Shown here: positions 53,182 to 62,546 of the stretch, piece after piece
Numbering within the stretch: position 1 is the stretch's first letter
Layout of the letters: every line of letters begins with the position of its first letter
From: Planobispora longispora
GTDB taxonomy: Bacteria > Actinomycetota > Actinomycetes > Streptosporangiales > Streptosporangiaceae
NCBI RefSeq assembly: GCF_016863135.1
Contig: NZ_BOOH01000035.1
Coordinates: 1-64,000, forward strand
DNA length: 64,000 nucleotides
Direction: 5' to 3'
Made by a program: the position numbers and the translations under genes
Notes under the pieces: model-generated
Databases searched by the model: none
What the model was told of the DNA's origin: nothing
Seen by the model: only the letters and a program-made list of their open reading frames with translations

Positions 53182-55628
53182 TGCTCCCGTTCCCGTCCCT
53201 GCCCTGGTTCGAGCTGGCGCGCTTCCGGCGCAACCGGCTGACCAGGGCCGCACTGGTCGCCGTCGCCATGGTGCCGCTGTTCTACGGCGTGCTCTACGTG
53301 TGGGCGAACTGGGACCCCGCCGGCAACCTCCGCAACGTCCGCGCCGCCGTCGTCAACCTCGACAGGCCCGCCACCGTGACCGGCCCGGACGGCGAGAAGC
53401 GGACCGTGCCGGTCGGCCGGAGCCTGGCCGGGGAGCTGACCGGCAGCACGGCGGGCAACAACTTCGACTGGACCCTCACCACCGCCGAGGACGCGCGGGC
53501 CGGGCTCGACAGCGGGGACTACGCGGCCGTGGTCACGATCCCGGAGAACTTCTCCGCCGCCGTCACCTCGACCTCCCGCGAGGACGGCACGCGGGCCGAG
53601 CAGGCCGTCCTGCGGGTGCGCAGCGACGACGCGCACAACTACATCGCGGGCACCCTCGCCCGCTCGGTCGGCGCCGCCGCGACGGCCTCGCTCAACGCCC
53701 AGGTCACCGAGACCTACCTCGACAACGTCTACATCGGGTTCACGGCCCTGCACGAGGAGATCGGCGAGGCGGCCGAGGGAGCGGCCGACCTGGCCGACGG
53801 CTCCCGGAAGCTGGCCTCCGGCGCCGCGCGGACCGACGAGGGCGCCGGAGATCTCGTCGTGGGGCTCAGGGAGCTGGCCTCCGGGACCGCCCGGTTGAGC
53901 CGGGGCACCGGGCGGATCGCCGGCGGCGCCTCCGACCTGTCCGGCGGCGCCGCCTCGCTCGCGGCCGGGCTGGACCGGCTCGACCGGGGCACCCGGAAGC
54001 TGCCCGCGCAGTCCGCGCAGCTGGACCAGGGGGCCCGGCGGATCGCCGGAGGAGCCGGGAAACTGGCCACGGGCGCCTCCACCCTGGCCGGCGGCCTCGC
54101 CGAGCTGGCGCGGAGCACGCGCGGCCTGCCCGCCCAGAGCGGGGAACTGGCGTCGGGAGTCGTTCTGCTGGAGGAGGGCGCGGACGCGCTGGCCGCGGGG
54201 GCGACGGACCTGGCCTCCGGCGCGGACGACCTGGCGGCCGGCGCCGACGAGCTGGCCACCGGCGCGCTGGATCTCTCCGAGGGCGTCGAGGAGTACCGCA
54301 CGCAGCTCACCGCCCTCTCGGCGGGCTGCGCCGCCTCGGGCGCGGCGCCCCCCTACTGCACTCAGCTGGCGCTGCTGGCCGCCGGCATCGACCCCCTGGC
54401 CACCGGCGCCTCCGACGTCGCGGACGGCGCGGAGGAAGTCGCCGCGGGCGCCGCGGAGATCGCCGCGGGCACCGGGGAACTCCGGCCCGGCGCCGCCGAA
54501 CTCCACGCGGGGCTCGTACGCCTGCGGGAGGGGACGGACGCGCTGGCCGCGGCCGGGCCGCAGCTGTCCACCGCCGTCACCCGCCTCGCCGAGGGCGGGT
54601 CCACCCTGAGCGGCGGCGCCTCCGACCTGGCCGGTGGCGCCGGGCGGCTCGCGCGCGGCACCGCCCAGCTGGCCGCCGCCGCGCCGCGCCTGCACACCGG
54701 CATCTCCCAGGCGGCGACCGGGGCGGGGCGGCTGGGGGAGGGCTCCTCGCAGCTGGCCGCCGGAGCGGCGGAGCTCGACTCCGGCGCCGTACGGCTGGCC
54801 GAGGGCGCCTCCTCCGCCGCCGGGGGCGCGTCACAGCTCGCCGAGGGCACCTCCCGGCTGACGGACGGCGCCCGGGAGCTGCGGGACGGATCGTCCCGGC
54901 TCGCCGACGGACTGGCCGAGGGGGCGGAGGAGATCCCGGCCTACAGCGAGGAGGAGCGGCGGATCCTGCGGAAGGTGGCGGCCACCCCGGTCGTGGGCGA
55001 CGTGGCGCGGGCGCACGCCGTGGAGGCCAACGGCGCCGGGCTGGCGCCGTACTTCATGGCGCTGGCGCTGTGGGTCGGCGCGATGGCCGTCTACATGGTG
55101 CTGCGCGCCCTGTCGGCGCGCGCCCTGGTCTCGACCTCGCCGTCCTGGCGGATCGCCCTGGCGGGATACATGCCGGGCACGGTGCTGTCCGCGGCCCAGG
55201 CGGTCCTGCTGGTCGTCGTCCTGCGCTTCGCGCTCGGTATGGACGCGGCCGACCTGCCGGGACTGCTGCTCTTCGCGATCCTGGTCGGGTTCACGTTCAC
55301 CGCGGTCAACCAGGCGCTGATCGCGACGTTCGGCGGCGTCGGCCGGTTCCTCGCCCTGATCTTCGTCAGCCTGCAGCTCGCCTCGGCCGGCGGAACCTAC
55401 CCGATCGAGACCGCCCCCGCCTTCTTCCGGGCGCTGCACGAGGTGCTCCCGATGACCCACGCCGTGGACGGCTTCCGCGTGCTCATCGCCGGGGGGCCGT
55501 CCGGCACCGGCCACGCCGCGTCCATCCTCGTCGCCTGGATCGCGGCGTGCCTGACGATGACCGTCCTCGCCGCCCGGCGACAGCGCGTGTGGACCATGTC
55601 CCGGCTCCATGCCACCCAGGTCGTCTGA
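53181..55628 (+). CDS. YhgE/Pip domain protein
   Basis: 815 residues. One N-terminal membrane segment (about 28-46), then an extracellular YhgE/Pip N-terminal domain, and a very long region (residues 190-590) of about 7-residue repeats of the type LAxGAxxL, predicted to form an extended helical rod. Five C-terminal membrane segments (residues 620-805) follow, as in ABC-2-type permeases. Relatives include phage infection protein and the EsxA-secretion-associated YhgE. Coupled translation with the MMPL-ATPase gene suggests the two work as one envelope export complex. ATG at 53181 overlaps the previous stop. Confidence 0.9.
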   Translation: MLPFPSLPWFELARFRRNRLTRAALVAVAMVPLFYGVLYVWANWDPAGNLRNVRAAVVNLDRPATVTGPDGEKRTVPVGRSLAGELTGSTAGNNFDWTLTTAEDARAGLDSGDYAAVVTIPENFSAAVTSTSREDGTRAEQAVLRVRSDDAHNYIAGTLARSVGAAATASLNAQVTETYLDNVYIGFTALHEEIGEAAEGAADLADGSRKLASGAARTDEGAGDLVVGLRELASGTARLSRGTGRIAGGASDLSGGAASLAAGLDRLDRGTRKLPAQSAQLDQGARRIAGGAGKLATGASTLAGGLAELARSTRGLPAQSGELASGVVLLEEGADALAAGATDLASGADDLAAGADELATGALDLSEGVEEYRTQLTALSAGCAASGAAPPYCTQLALLAAGIDPLATGASDVADGAEEVAAGAAEIAAGTGELRPGAAELHAGLVRLREGTDALAAAGPQLSTAVTRLAEGGSTLSGGASDLAGGAGRLARGTAQLAAAAPRLHTGISQAATGAGRLGEGSSQLAAGAAELDSGAVRLAEGASSAAGGASQLAEGTSRLTDGARELRDGSSRLADGLAEGAEEIPAYSEEERRILRKVAATPVVGDVARAHAVEANGAGLAPYFMALALWVGAMAVYMVLRALSARALVSTSPSWRIALAGYMPGTVLSAAQAVLLVVVLRFALGMDAADLPGLLLFAILVGFTFTAVNQALIATFGGVGRFLALIFVSLQLASAGGTYPIETAPAFFRALHEVLPMTHAVDGFRVLIAGGPSGTGHAASILVAWIAACLTMTVLAARRQRVWTMSRLHATQVV

Positions 55629-55649
55629 GGGCCGCGAGCGAGCGCGGGT

Positions 55650-55889
55650 TCACTCGTACTCGGGCTTGGTGTTGGGCGTCGTGCTCTCGCGGACGCCCTG
55701 CTGCTTGCCCCGGTGCGGCGAGGACGTGCGTTCCTCGTGGTGGTGCGGCTCGTGCTTGGGCCGGGAGTGGCGCTGTTTCGAGGCGCCCTTCGTCGCGTTC
55801 TCCTCGCTGGGGCTCTTGCCGGACCTGCGCGCGTCCCGGGCCGCCTGGCGGCGCTGGTCCTCGTTGCCTTCCATCTTTCTGCCGACCAT
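55650..55889 (-). CDS. Small highly charged protein of unknown function
   Basis: 79 residues, rich in Arg, Lys, Glu, Gln and His, with no hydrophobic core and probably disordered. It contains DQRRQAARDARRSGKSPSEE and a His cluster (HEPHHHEE). ATG at 55889 has AGGGGGAG close upstream. It is convergent with the YhgE gene and separated by 21 bases. Short charged proteins like this are common in actinobacteria. I do not recognise the family. Confidence 0.55.
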   Translation of the reverse strand: MVGRKMEGNEDQRRQAARDARRSGKSPSEENATKGASKQRHSRPKHEPHHHEERTSSPHRGKQQGVRESTTPNTKPEYE

Positions 55890-56102
55890 TTCTCCCCCTA
55901 TGACGGAACACACACCACATACCCCTTTTGTCGGATATAACTCCATATCTCCGTATCACCCGGGCGAGTGAGGCATCATCCGCCGGGCGGCGGACGCGGC
56001 CGGGCGGGGCGGCGGACTAGCGTGTCGCGACGGCGGGCCGAGCGCGTCCGCCGGACTCGCGTGCGCGCAGCACGGTCGGAGTGAACGCATACGGAAGGTG
56101 AT

Positions 56103-56492
56103 GTGCCAGTGCAGCCGGTCAGAGTGGTCGCGATCGTGGCGATGGTGCTGGGGCTCCTCATCGGGGCGGCGAGCGCGATCCCCTTCTCCAGGGCGAGCGA
56201 GACGGGAGCCCGCGTCGACAGCCACCTGGCGAAGGCCGAGGAGCTCACCCGCGAGGCCGACTCCGTCAAGGAGAGCGACCCCGCGCGCCACGAGCAGCTC
56301 ACCCAGGAGATCGGCAAGTGGAGCGGATACGCCTCCTCGGACCTGGCGGAGCAGAGCTCGCAGCAGGGCGGCGCGTGGGCCGTGCTCGCGGTGGGCGGCG
56401 GCCTCCTCATCGGCGGCGGCCTGATCTTCGTGCTCACCCGCCGCAGGCCCGCCCCCCAGCTGGACGCGCACAAGCAGCCGCAGTACCGGTAG
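56103..56492 (+). CDS. Small two-segment membrane protein
   Basis: 129 residues. A membrane segment at residues 6-26 and another near 88-110 flank an extracellular charged helical stretch (LAKAEELTREADSVKESD). The C-terminus is Arg/Pro-rich and cytoplasmic. GTG at 56103 follows GGAAGG. A GTG at 56109 is also in frame. Family not recognised. It stands alone. Confidence 0.65.
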   Translation: MPVQPVRVVAIVAMVLGLLIGAASAIPFSRASETGARVDSHLAKAEELTREADSVKESDPARHEQLTQEIGKWSGYASSDLAEQSSQQGGAWAVLAVGGGLLIGGGLIFVLTRRRPAPQLDAHKQPQYR

Positions 56493-56513
56493 CCGCTCCC
56501 CGCGACCTCCCGG

Positions 56514-57788
56514 TCACACCCCGCCCCTCCGGCGCACGACCGGGACGGGTGCGGGCTCGCCGCCGAACGCCCCGGCGAATCCCGCGCCGAACTCACCGGG
56601 CAGCGACCCCGTCAACCCCGCCAGGATCTCCTTCGCCGCCGGGCCCCATCTCCCGGCGTGCTTGAGCGCCAGCCGTACGGCACGGCCCCGGACCCCGAGC
56701 GAATCGTGGAGCACCGCCGCGGCCAGCGCCGGGGCGAAGGCGTCGGCGTCCTCCCGCGGCAGCAGCTCGGCGAGCCAGGAGAGCCCGACGCCGACGAGCT
56801 TCACCTCATCCCGCAAGAGCAGTCCCTCCACGGCGTCGCTCAGGTCCCGCGGATCGGCGGCCGCGCCCGCGGGCAGTCCGCGAACCCGGGCGAGGGCCAG
56901 TTCGGCGACCGGGCCGGGGGCCGTGGGCAGCAGGCTCAGGTAGTCGCGGGCACGCGGGGCGACCTCGGCCGGGGCGGGATCGAGCGCCTCGTGCAGGCGG
57001 ACGAAGAAGCGCAGGTCGGCGGCCGGGCCGCCGCGCAGAAAGCGGCGGACGCACCCGTCGAGCAGCAGGTCGCGCCGCCCCCGTCCCCCGGCGCTGAGCG
57101 CGGTCAGCTCGGTGACCATGCTTGTGTCGTCCCGCAGCGCGCGACCCGCTCCCTCCGCCTCGAAGATCCGCGGCAGCAACGCGTCGAAGAGCGGGTCCTG
57201 CGGGAACGGCGTGCGCGGCTCCTCGTGGATCCAGGCCACGACGAGCGGATCGTGCCCGGGCGGTTCGGCGCCGGTAAGGCGGAGCAGGGCCAACGCCAGC
57301 GGCGCCCCCGGGTCGCGCGCGTCACGGATCTTCCGCGCGAGCCGTACCGCCACCTCGGCCTGCCACTCCGGAGGGCGCCGGGACAACACCTCGACCACCG
57401 GACCCGGATCGCCGAACGCCCGCCGGGCCGCGCCATCGGGCGAAGGCCAGGCCATCCGGAGGTCGCGACGGGCGAGCCAGGCGGCCACGGCCGCGGCGCC
57501 GCCCAGCGACCCGGCGCCCGCGATCCGGAGCAACTCGCCGAAGTTGTCCCAGGGCTCCGTACGGTTCCACATCTCGAACCAGCGGTCGTCCCACTCGTTC
57601 AAGGTCTCCAGCTCCGCCTCACGCGCCCGCTCCTCCGCCTCGGCGCGTTCGCGCAGCACCGCGGCGTACCCGGGCAGCTCCCGCGCCACCTCGCGGCGTT
57701 CATCCCCGGTCAGGGCGGCCATCCGCGCCACGAGCCCGCCCTCGTCACCGATGTCGATGATGTCGCGAACCTCGTCCCATGCGGCCAT
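56514..57788 (-). CDS. HEAT-repeat-like protein, possibly DUF6493 family and truncated
   Basis: 424 residues, all helical in appearance, Ala/Leu/Arg/Glu-rich with no membrane segment. The opening (MAAWDEVRDIIDIGDEGGLV to LTGDERREVARELPGY) resembles the N-terminal part of DUF6493 proteins, which are usually about twice as long and encoded beside MoxR/VWA/SWIM genes. Neither the C-terminal half nor those partners are present. It ends in a Gly/Ala/Pro-rich tail. ATG at 57788. The family call is tentative. Confidence 0.6.
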   Translation of the reverse strand: MAAWDEVRDIIDIGDEGGLVARMAALTGDERREVARELPGYAAVLRERAEAEERAREAELETLNEWDDRWFEMWNRTEPWDNFGELLRIAGAGSLGGAAAVAAWLARRDLRMAWPSPDGAARRAFGDPGPVVEVLSRRPPEWQAEVAVRLARKIRDARDPGAPLALALLRLTGAEPPGHDPLVVAWIHEEPRTPFPQDPLFDALLPRIFEAEGAGRALRDDTSMVTELTALSAGGRGRRDLLLDGCVRRFLRGGPAADLRFFVRLHEALDPAPAEVAPRARDYLSLLPTAPGPVAELALARVRGLPAGAAADPRDLSDAVEGLLLRDEVKLVGVGLSWLAELLPREDADAFAPALAAAVLHDSLGVRGRAVRLALKHAGRWGPAAKEILAGLTGSLPGEFGAGFAGAFGGEPAPVPVVRRRGGV

Positions 57789-58009
57789 GACCGGAGATTA
57801 GGGATCACCACCGACAGAATCCGGACCGCCGCACCACCGGTGAGGGGCGCGGTCCATGAATGTTCGTCCCGTCCGCGAGGCGCGGAGAATCAGCGCGGGC
57901 GCGCGCTCCGGCCGATGCCCGAGGAAGCACGGGCAGAGAGCCGACCTGGAATCGCCTGGAAGCAGACGCCGACCGATGTCCAACCGCATCGATCATGATG
58001 GGTGGTTCT

Positions 58010-58855
58010 CTACGCCGGCCAGTGAGCGGGGTGGGTGAGGGAAGGGGGCAGCTTCGTGGTGGCGTCGCCCTTGGCCGCGTCGAGCTGGGACTGGATGAGG
58101 AAGAGGCTCTCGGTGAGGTCGGCGCCCCGCAGGTCGGCGCCGCGGAGATCGGCTCCGAGGAGGTCGGCCGTCCGCAGGTCGGCCCCGCGCAGGTCGGCTC
58201 CGAGGAGGTAGGCCCCCCGCAGGTTCGCGCCGCGCAGGTCGGCGCCCTTGAGCTTGGCCCCGATCAGGTCGGCGCCCCTGCGTTCCTTCTTCTTGCCCCG
58301 CACTCCGGCCCGCGCCAGCTCGCTCGCGCGCTGCAGCAGTTCCCCGGCCTCGCGCCGGTGCGCCGCCACGTCCGCCTTCAGCAGGGCGTCGGGGCCGTCG
58401 TGGGTGAGGCGCTCGACCTCGTCACGCGCGCGGCGGATCTCGGCGTGGATCGGGCGGGCCGGGCGCAGCGTCAGCGCCTCGGTCAGGTACCACAGCAGCT
58501 CGTGGAGGTTCCGCATGACCGGGAACACCTCGAACATCCGCCCGGCCGTCCCCGGCGCCCGCCGCCAGTCCACGCCGCCGAAGGTGATCTGGGAGATCTT
58601 CTGCCCCGCGCCGAAGCAGTCGTAGACGGTGCATCCGGTGAAGCCCCGCTGCCGCAGGTGCCGGTGGATGCCGCAGCGGAAGTCCTCCCCCAGGTTGGGG
58701 CAGGCCTTCCCGGCGGGCTTGTCGATCGCGAAGTCCGAGGAGGCGGTGAAGGCCGGCGCGACGCAGCACAGTCCGAAACAGCGCTCGCAGTCGGCCCGCA
58801 GATCCGGGCGGCTCCCTTCAGGGGAAGGCGCCGCGTGGTCGCGTTCGTCGGACAC
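58010..58855 (-). CDS. Cysteine-cluster (YkgJ-like) and pentapeptide-repeat protein
   Basis: 281 residues. The N-terminus has a cysteine cluster (C23, C26, C30, C31, then C52, C61, C75, C80) suggesting a bound metal ion or iron-sulfur cluster. A helical middle (residues 115-200) leads to about ten pentapeptide repeats (residues 205-260, pattern A-D/N-L-R/K-G) that fold into a right-handed quadrilateral helix. The combination recurs in actinobacteria but has no known function. GTG at 58855 with AGGAG upstream is chosen. The long in-frame extension to 59020 is Arg-rich and unlikely. The 299 bases to the right contain a small hairpin (59018-59032) and no gene. Confidence 0.8.
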   Translation of the reverse strand: MSDERDHAAPSPEGSRPDLRADCERCFGLCCVAPAFTASSDFAIDKPAGKACPNLGEDFRCGIHRHLRQRGFTGCTVYDCFGAGQKISQITFGGVDWRRAPGTAGRMFEVFPVMRNLHELLWYLTEALTLRPARPIHAEIRRARDEVERLTHDGPDALLKADVAAHRREAGELLQRASELARAGVRGKKKERRGADLIGAKLKGADLRGANLRGAYLLGADLRGADLRTADLLGADLRGADLRGADLTESLFLIQSQLDAAKGDATTKLPPSLTHPAHWPA

Positions 58856-59154
58856 CGTACGTGATCTCCTGGGGTCGGGGGCGCCCGTCGCTTCCCGGCG
58901 GGCTCGGTTCCAGCGTAAGGACCCTACTCGCTCGCAGCCGATGCCCCGAGCCGGGCGCCGTCGCGGACCCGCTCGCCGGGGCCGGCCGGACCCACGCTCA
59001 CCACTCATGACTTTCGTCACAGGCGTCCTGTGCTCTTTTACGTTCTCCGTCGCGGCACGAACCCCGTTAATTGCGCTTGGACATCATTCGCACCGAAACG
59101 CCGGCGCGGGGGCACTGCCGCCGGCTCGGAAATCAACACGGAAGGTATACGACC

Positions 59155-59943
59155 ATGCGGAAAATCTGGTCGCTCGCGGCCATCACGATGATCGCGGGGG
59201 GCATCCAGGCGGGGCTGGCCCTGCCCGCGCAGGCGGACACCGGGGTGAGCGTGACCAGCGCCAACCTGCGCGTGACCGCGGCCGACGGGAAGGCCAACAA
59301 GATCACCATCTCGTTCTCGCCGCAGGGTGACGTCGTGGTCACCGACACCGGGGACGTGGTCCGGCCCAGCAGCGGCTGCGTCCAGGACACGCCCAACTCG
59401 GTGATCTGCTCCGGCGTCCAGGTCATCCAGGCAGATCTCAAGGATCTCGACGACACCTTCACCAACACCACGGACATCGGCGCCCGGGTGAAGGGCGGGG
59501 CGGGCAAGGACACCATGACCGCCGGCAGCGGCGGGGACACCTTCACCGGCGGCGCCGGCGACGACACCTTCACCGGCGGGGCCGGCGGCGACAACATGGT
59601 CGCCGACCGCGCCCCCGACGGGGTGGACGTCTTCAGCGGCGGCGCCGGCGTCGACACGGCCGTCTACAACGATCGGATCGTCCGGCAGATCGTCTCCCTC
59701 GACGGCGTGGCGAACGACGGCTCCGCCGGGGAGGGCGACAACATGCGGGCCGACGTGGAGAACGTCTTCGGCGGCGCGCTCGGCGACACCCTCACCGGCA
59801 ACGGCCTGGCGAACGAGATCCGCGGCGGGCAGGGCGACGACACCCTCACCGGCCGGGGCGGCGCCGACACCCTCAGCGGTGGCGGCGGTACCGACACCTG
59901 CAACGCCGACGCCGCCGACACGGAGTTCGGCTGCGAGATCTGA
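59155..59943 (+). CDS. Secreted RTX-like calcium-binding protein
   Basis: 262 residues. A signal peptide (MRKIWSLAAITMIAGGI) ends near ALPAQA (about residue 26). From residue 125 on, the sequence has nonapeptide Gly-Asp repeats of the GGAGDDTFTGG and GGQGDDTLTGRGGADTLSGG type, which form calcium-binding parallel beta-rolls. The N-terminal 100 residues (VTSANLRVTAADGKANKIT) are a beta-rich domain. It is probably a secreted, calcium-folded surface protein without catalytic motifs. ATG at 59155 has GGAAGG upstream. Confidence 0.9.
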   Translation: MRKIWSLAAITMIAGGIQAGLALPAQADTGVSVTSANLRVTAADGKANKITISFSPQGDVVVTDTGDVVRPSSGCVQDTPNSVICSGVQVIQADLKDLDDTFTNTTDIGARVKGGAGKDTMTAGSGGDTFTGGAGDDTFTGGAGGDNMVADRAPDGVDVFSGGAGVDTAVYNDRIVRQIVSLDGVANDGSAGEGDNMRADVENVFGGALGDTLTGNGLANEIRGGQGDDTLTGRGGADTLSGGGGTDTCNADAADTEFGCEI

Positions 59944-59973
59944 GGCGCTCCTCTCCTCCACCCCGCTGCCGCC

Positions 59974-60489
59974 TCAGCGCAGCGGGGTGAGGGCGTCACG
60001 GGCGTGGTCGGCCACGGCGGCGCCGACCACGGTGGCCTCGATCGGCAGCACGTCCATGCAGAGCCGGAGCGCGTCCAGCAGCTTGGGGAAGGGCACCCGC
60101 ATGGACAACGTGCAGTGCGGCACCCAGCGGCCCGGCAGGTAGACCTCGAAGCCGCCGATCCCCGCCTCGGTGAGCCGGGCGTGCACCGCCGCGTGGTGGG
60201 CCAGCAGCTCGGCCGTGGGGACCGGGCCGAGCCAGAGCACCCGGCCCAGGAACTGCCCGACGAAGTCGAAGCGGAGCGTCAGCGGGCGGGCGATCTCCAT
60301 CCCCCGCAGCGCCTCGGCCACCGCGGGGCCGTCCAGCCGCGGGGCGCTGATCAGTGAGACGTGCGGGCGGTGGCGGCCCTTCAGCAGGTCCCGCATCGTG
60401 GGGACGCCCTCCCGGGCCAGGGCCTCCCACAACGTCTTGATCCGCTTCTCGGCGACCGGATCGAGGTAGAGCTCCAGCGCGGCGACCAT
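59974..60489 (-). CDS. 2'-5' RNA ligase/2H phosphoesterase family protein
   Basis: 171 residues. Two H-x-S/T motifs of the 2H superfamily are present: H43-V-S45 in RPHVSLIS and H125-C-T127 in VPHCTLSM. This family includes LigT RNA ligases and cyclic phosphodiesterases. Here the first motif has Ser instead of Thr. ATG at 60489. It is convergent with the RTX gene. Confidence 0.88.
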   Translation of the reverse strand: MVAALELYLDPVAEKRIKTLWEALAREGVPTMRDLLKGRHRPHVSLISAPRLDGPAVAEALRGMEIARPLTLRFDFVGQFLGRVLWLGPVPTAELLAHHAAVHARLTEAGIGGFEVYLPGRWVPHCTLSMRVPFPKLLDALRLCMDVLPIEATVVGAAVADHARDALTPLR

Positions 60490-60632
60490 GGTCGAAGACT
60501 AGTCAGACCGGCGGGGCGCCCCGGGAGGGGGACCCGGGGTTTTCCCTAGGGCGTTCCCTGATTCGCATCCGGAGTGGGGCGCTGACGATGAACGGGTTCC
60601 CATGGCCTCACCGGGGAGACAGCCATGACACC

Positions 60633-60808
60633 ACGGAGCGGGCCCGACGCAGTGAGCGCGGTGGAGCACGAGGGACGAGTGCTCCGCGCAGCGAATGAGG
60701 AGTGATGAGCGACCCATGAAACGGAGCGAACCCGACGCAGTGAGCGCAGTGGAGCACGAGGGACGAGTGCTCCGCGCAGCGAATGAGGAGTGATGAGCGA
60801 CCCATGAA
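60633..60808 (+). repeat. 88-bp tandem duplication carrying a ribosome site, ending at the hydrolase start codon
   Basis: Copies 60633-60720 and 60721-60808 differ at only a few positions. Each contains the hairpin GGAGCAC/GTGCTCC, a GAGGAG ribosome site and an ATG near its end. The second copy supplies the start of the alpha/beta hydrolase gene at 60804. The first supplies ATG at 60716, opening a 25-codon frame to a TGA at 60791. A 26-codon frame of nearly the same sequence runs from 60625 to 60705. Most differences in these frames keep or conservatively change the residue. They could be leader peptides, or side products of a dispersed repeat. The rest of 60490-60632 shows nothing else. Confidence 0.85.
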
Positions 60809-61898
60809 ACGCCGCATTCCCCTGTTCACGCTCGACGGTGTTCCGGACGCCGACGTCTCGGCGCATCCGTTCACCACCGCCGACGGCCTCGGCCTGAACA
60901 TGCTGCGCTTCAAGCGCGGCGAGGGTGAGGACCTCGTCCTGGTGGTCCACGGGCTCACCACGTCCAGCGACATGTTCATCATGCCCGAGCACGACAACCT
61001 CGTCCGGTTCCTGCTGGACAACGGGTTTCCCGAGGTGTGGACGCTGGACTGCCGGATGAGCAACCGCCATCCGTACAACCGGGCGATGCACCGCTTCACC
61101 CTCGACGACATCGCCCTCTACGACCATCCCGCCGCGCTGGAGACGATGCGCCACGTGGTCGGCGAGCGGCGGGTGCACGTCATCTGCCACTGCCTCGGCG
61201 CGGTCTCGTTCACCATGAGCCTGTTCGCCGGGGTCGTGCCCGGGATCAGGAGCGTCATCGCCAACAGCGCCGCGCTCACGCCCAGGGTCCCGGCGTGGTC
61301 GCGGGTCAAGCTGACGCTCGCGCCGAACCTCGTCGAGTATCTCCTGGGCTTGCCGTACCTCGATCCGTCCTGGCACGCCGAGCCGCGTTTCTCGCGCGGG
61401 TGGATGTTCTCCCGGGCGGTGTCGCTGTTCCACCCGGAGTGCGACGAGCCCTCCTGTCACATGCTCAGCCTCATGTGGGGGACGGGCTGGCCCGCGCTGT
61501 ACGGCCACGACAAGATCCATCAGATCACGCACCGGCGCGGCGGCGACCTCTACGGTCCCACCGGGCTGCACTACTACCGGCACGTCCTGAGGATGGTGCG
61601 CGCGGGCCGGGCCGTGAAGTACGACGTCCGCGATCCCCGCTACGACGAGCTGCCCCGCGACTACCTGGCCGACGCCGCCTCGGTGACGACGCCGGTCCTG
61701 CTCACCACGGGCGACCGCAACCACGTCTTCGCCGACTCCAACGTCGTGTGCCACGAGCGGCTGAACGCGGTGGCGCCCGGCCGGCACGAGCTGGCGGTCT
61801 TCCCGGGCTACGGCCACCAGGACATCTTCATGGGCAAGGACGCCCACCTGGACGTCTTCCCGTACATGATCGACTTCATCAAGCGGCACACGGGGTGA
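60804..61898 (+). CDS. Alpha/beta hydrolase with Cys at the nucleophile elbow, GMC-cluster associated
   Basis: 364 residues. Alpha/beta hydrolase fold with the oxyanion motif VVHGLTT (residues 47-53). The nucleophile elbow reads ICHCLGAV, so C130 takes the place of the usual Ser and the first Gly of G-x-S-x-G is Cys. FPGYGHQDIF near residue 335 supplies a catalytic His, and TTGDRNHVFAD a likely Asp. Similar domains accompany GMC/cholesterol-oxidase-type proteins in actinobacteria. The next genes encode a GMC-associated protein, a patatin and a GMC oxidoreductase. ATG at 60804 lies at the end of a duplicated ribosome-site module. Confidence 0.85.
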   Translation: MKRRIPLFTLDGVPDADVSAHPFTTADGLGLNMLRFKRGEGEDLVLVVHGLTTSSDMFIMPEHDNLVRFLLDNGFPEVWTLDCRMSNRHPYNRAMHRFTLDDIALYDHPAALETMRHVVGERRVHVICHCLGAVSFTMSLFAGVVPGIRSVIANSAALTPRVPAWSRVKLTLAPNLVEYLLGLPYLDPSWHAEPRFSRGWMFSRAVSLFHPECDEPSCHMLSLMWGTGWPALYGHDKIHQITHRRGGDLYGPTGLHYYRHVLRMVRAGRAVKYDVRDPRYDELPRDYLADAASVTTPVLLTTGDRNHVFADSNVVCHERLNAVAPGRHELAVFPGYGHQDIFMGKDAHLDVFPYMIDFIKRHTG

Positions 61899-61901
61899 GC
61901 C

Positions 61902-62546
61902 ATGACCGGACTTGTCTTCCACGAGACGATGAGCGGCCCGTTCACCATGGGGGTGACCGATCCCGCGGAAGGCGCCAGGATCGGCCGGCGGACCGGCTGG
62001 CGGCTGTCCCTGCACGCCACCGTGACGATCGACGACGTGGACCGGTTCGCCCGGGATCCGCAGCACGCCGCCACGCTCTCCGGCGAGATCGAGCTGCCCG
62101 GCGTCGTCCGCCGGATCCCCTTCCGCAACGGCTCCTTCCGGCTCTTCACGCCCTCCCGCGATCCCGGCATGAAGCTGATGACCTACGGGGCGGAGTTCGA
62201 GCACGAGGGCACGCGCCACCGCCTCGCGGGTGAGAAGCGGGTGCGCGACGACGTCGGGCTCGACCTCATGCCCGACACCACCACCCTGTACTCGCGGCTG
62301 TACCACGACGGCGACGCCGTCGCGGGCGGCGGCGTGCTCCGGATCGGCCTGACCGGGCTGGCCCTCATGGCCGCTTCCATGCGGGTACGGCAGGCGTCCT
62401 CGGCCCGTGAGGCCGGGCGGGCGATGACCGTCTTCGGCCTGCTGTTCGCCAGGAACCTGCGGGATAGCTACCTGGGCCGGCCCCGGGCGTGGGCGGAGGC
62501 CTCCCGCAGGCGCGCCGTGCCTCCCGAGGTCGGGTGGGGCGGATGA
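61902..62546 (+). CDS. GMC/cholesterol-oxidase-associated domain protein
   Basis: 214 residues, no signal. FHETMSGPFTMGV at the N-terminus and LAGEKRVRDDVGLDLMPDTTTLYSRLY in the middle match a domain that is often fused to, or encoded beside, cholesterol-oxidase-type GMC oxidoreductases. A weak hydrophobic stretch (residues 145-160) could be amphipathic. Function unknown. ATG at 61902 is 3 bases after the hydrolase stop, and its own stop overlaps the patatin start (ATGA, 62543-62546), so the genes are co-transcribed. Confidence 0.78.
   Translation: MTGLVFHETMSGPFTMGVTDPAEGARIGRRTGWRLSLHATVTIDDVDRFARDPQHAATLSGEIELPGVVRRIPFRNGSFRLFTPSRDPGMKLMTYGAEFEHEGTRHRLAGEKRVRDDVGLDLMPDTTTLYSRLYHDGDAVAGGGVLRIGLTGLALMAASMRVRQASSAREAGRAMTVFGLLFARNLRDSYLGRPRAWAEASRRRAVPPEVGWGG

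Noticed and set aside
57789-58009. Small open frames on both strands near 57800-58000
   Set aside because: They show no ribosome site, no domain, an atypical composition and overlap each other. The stretch is best left as intergenic.
58856-59020. N-terminal extension of the pentapeptide-repeat gene
   Set aside because: Arg/Pro-rich sequence with no family match. GTG at 58855 has AGGAG upstream.
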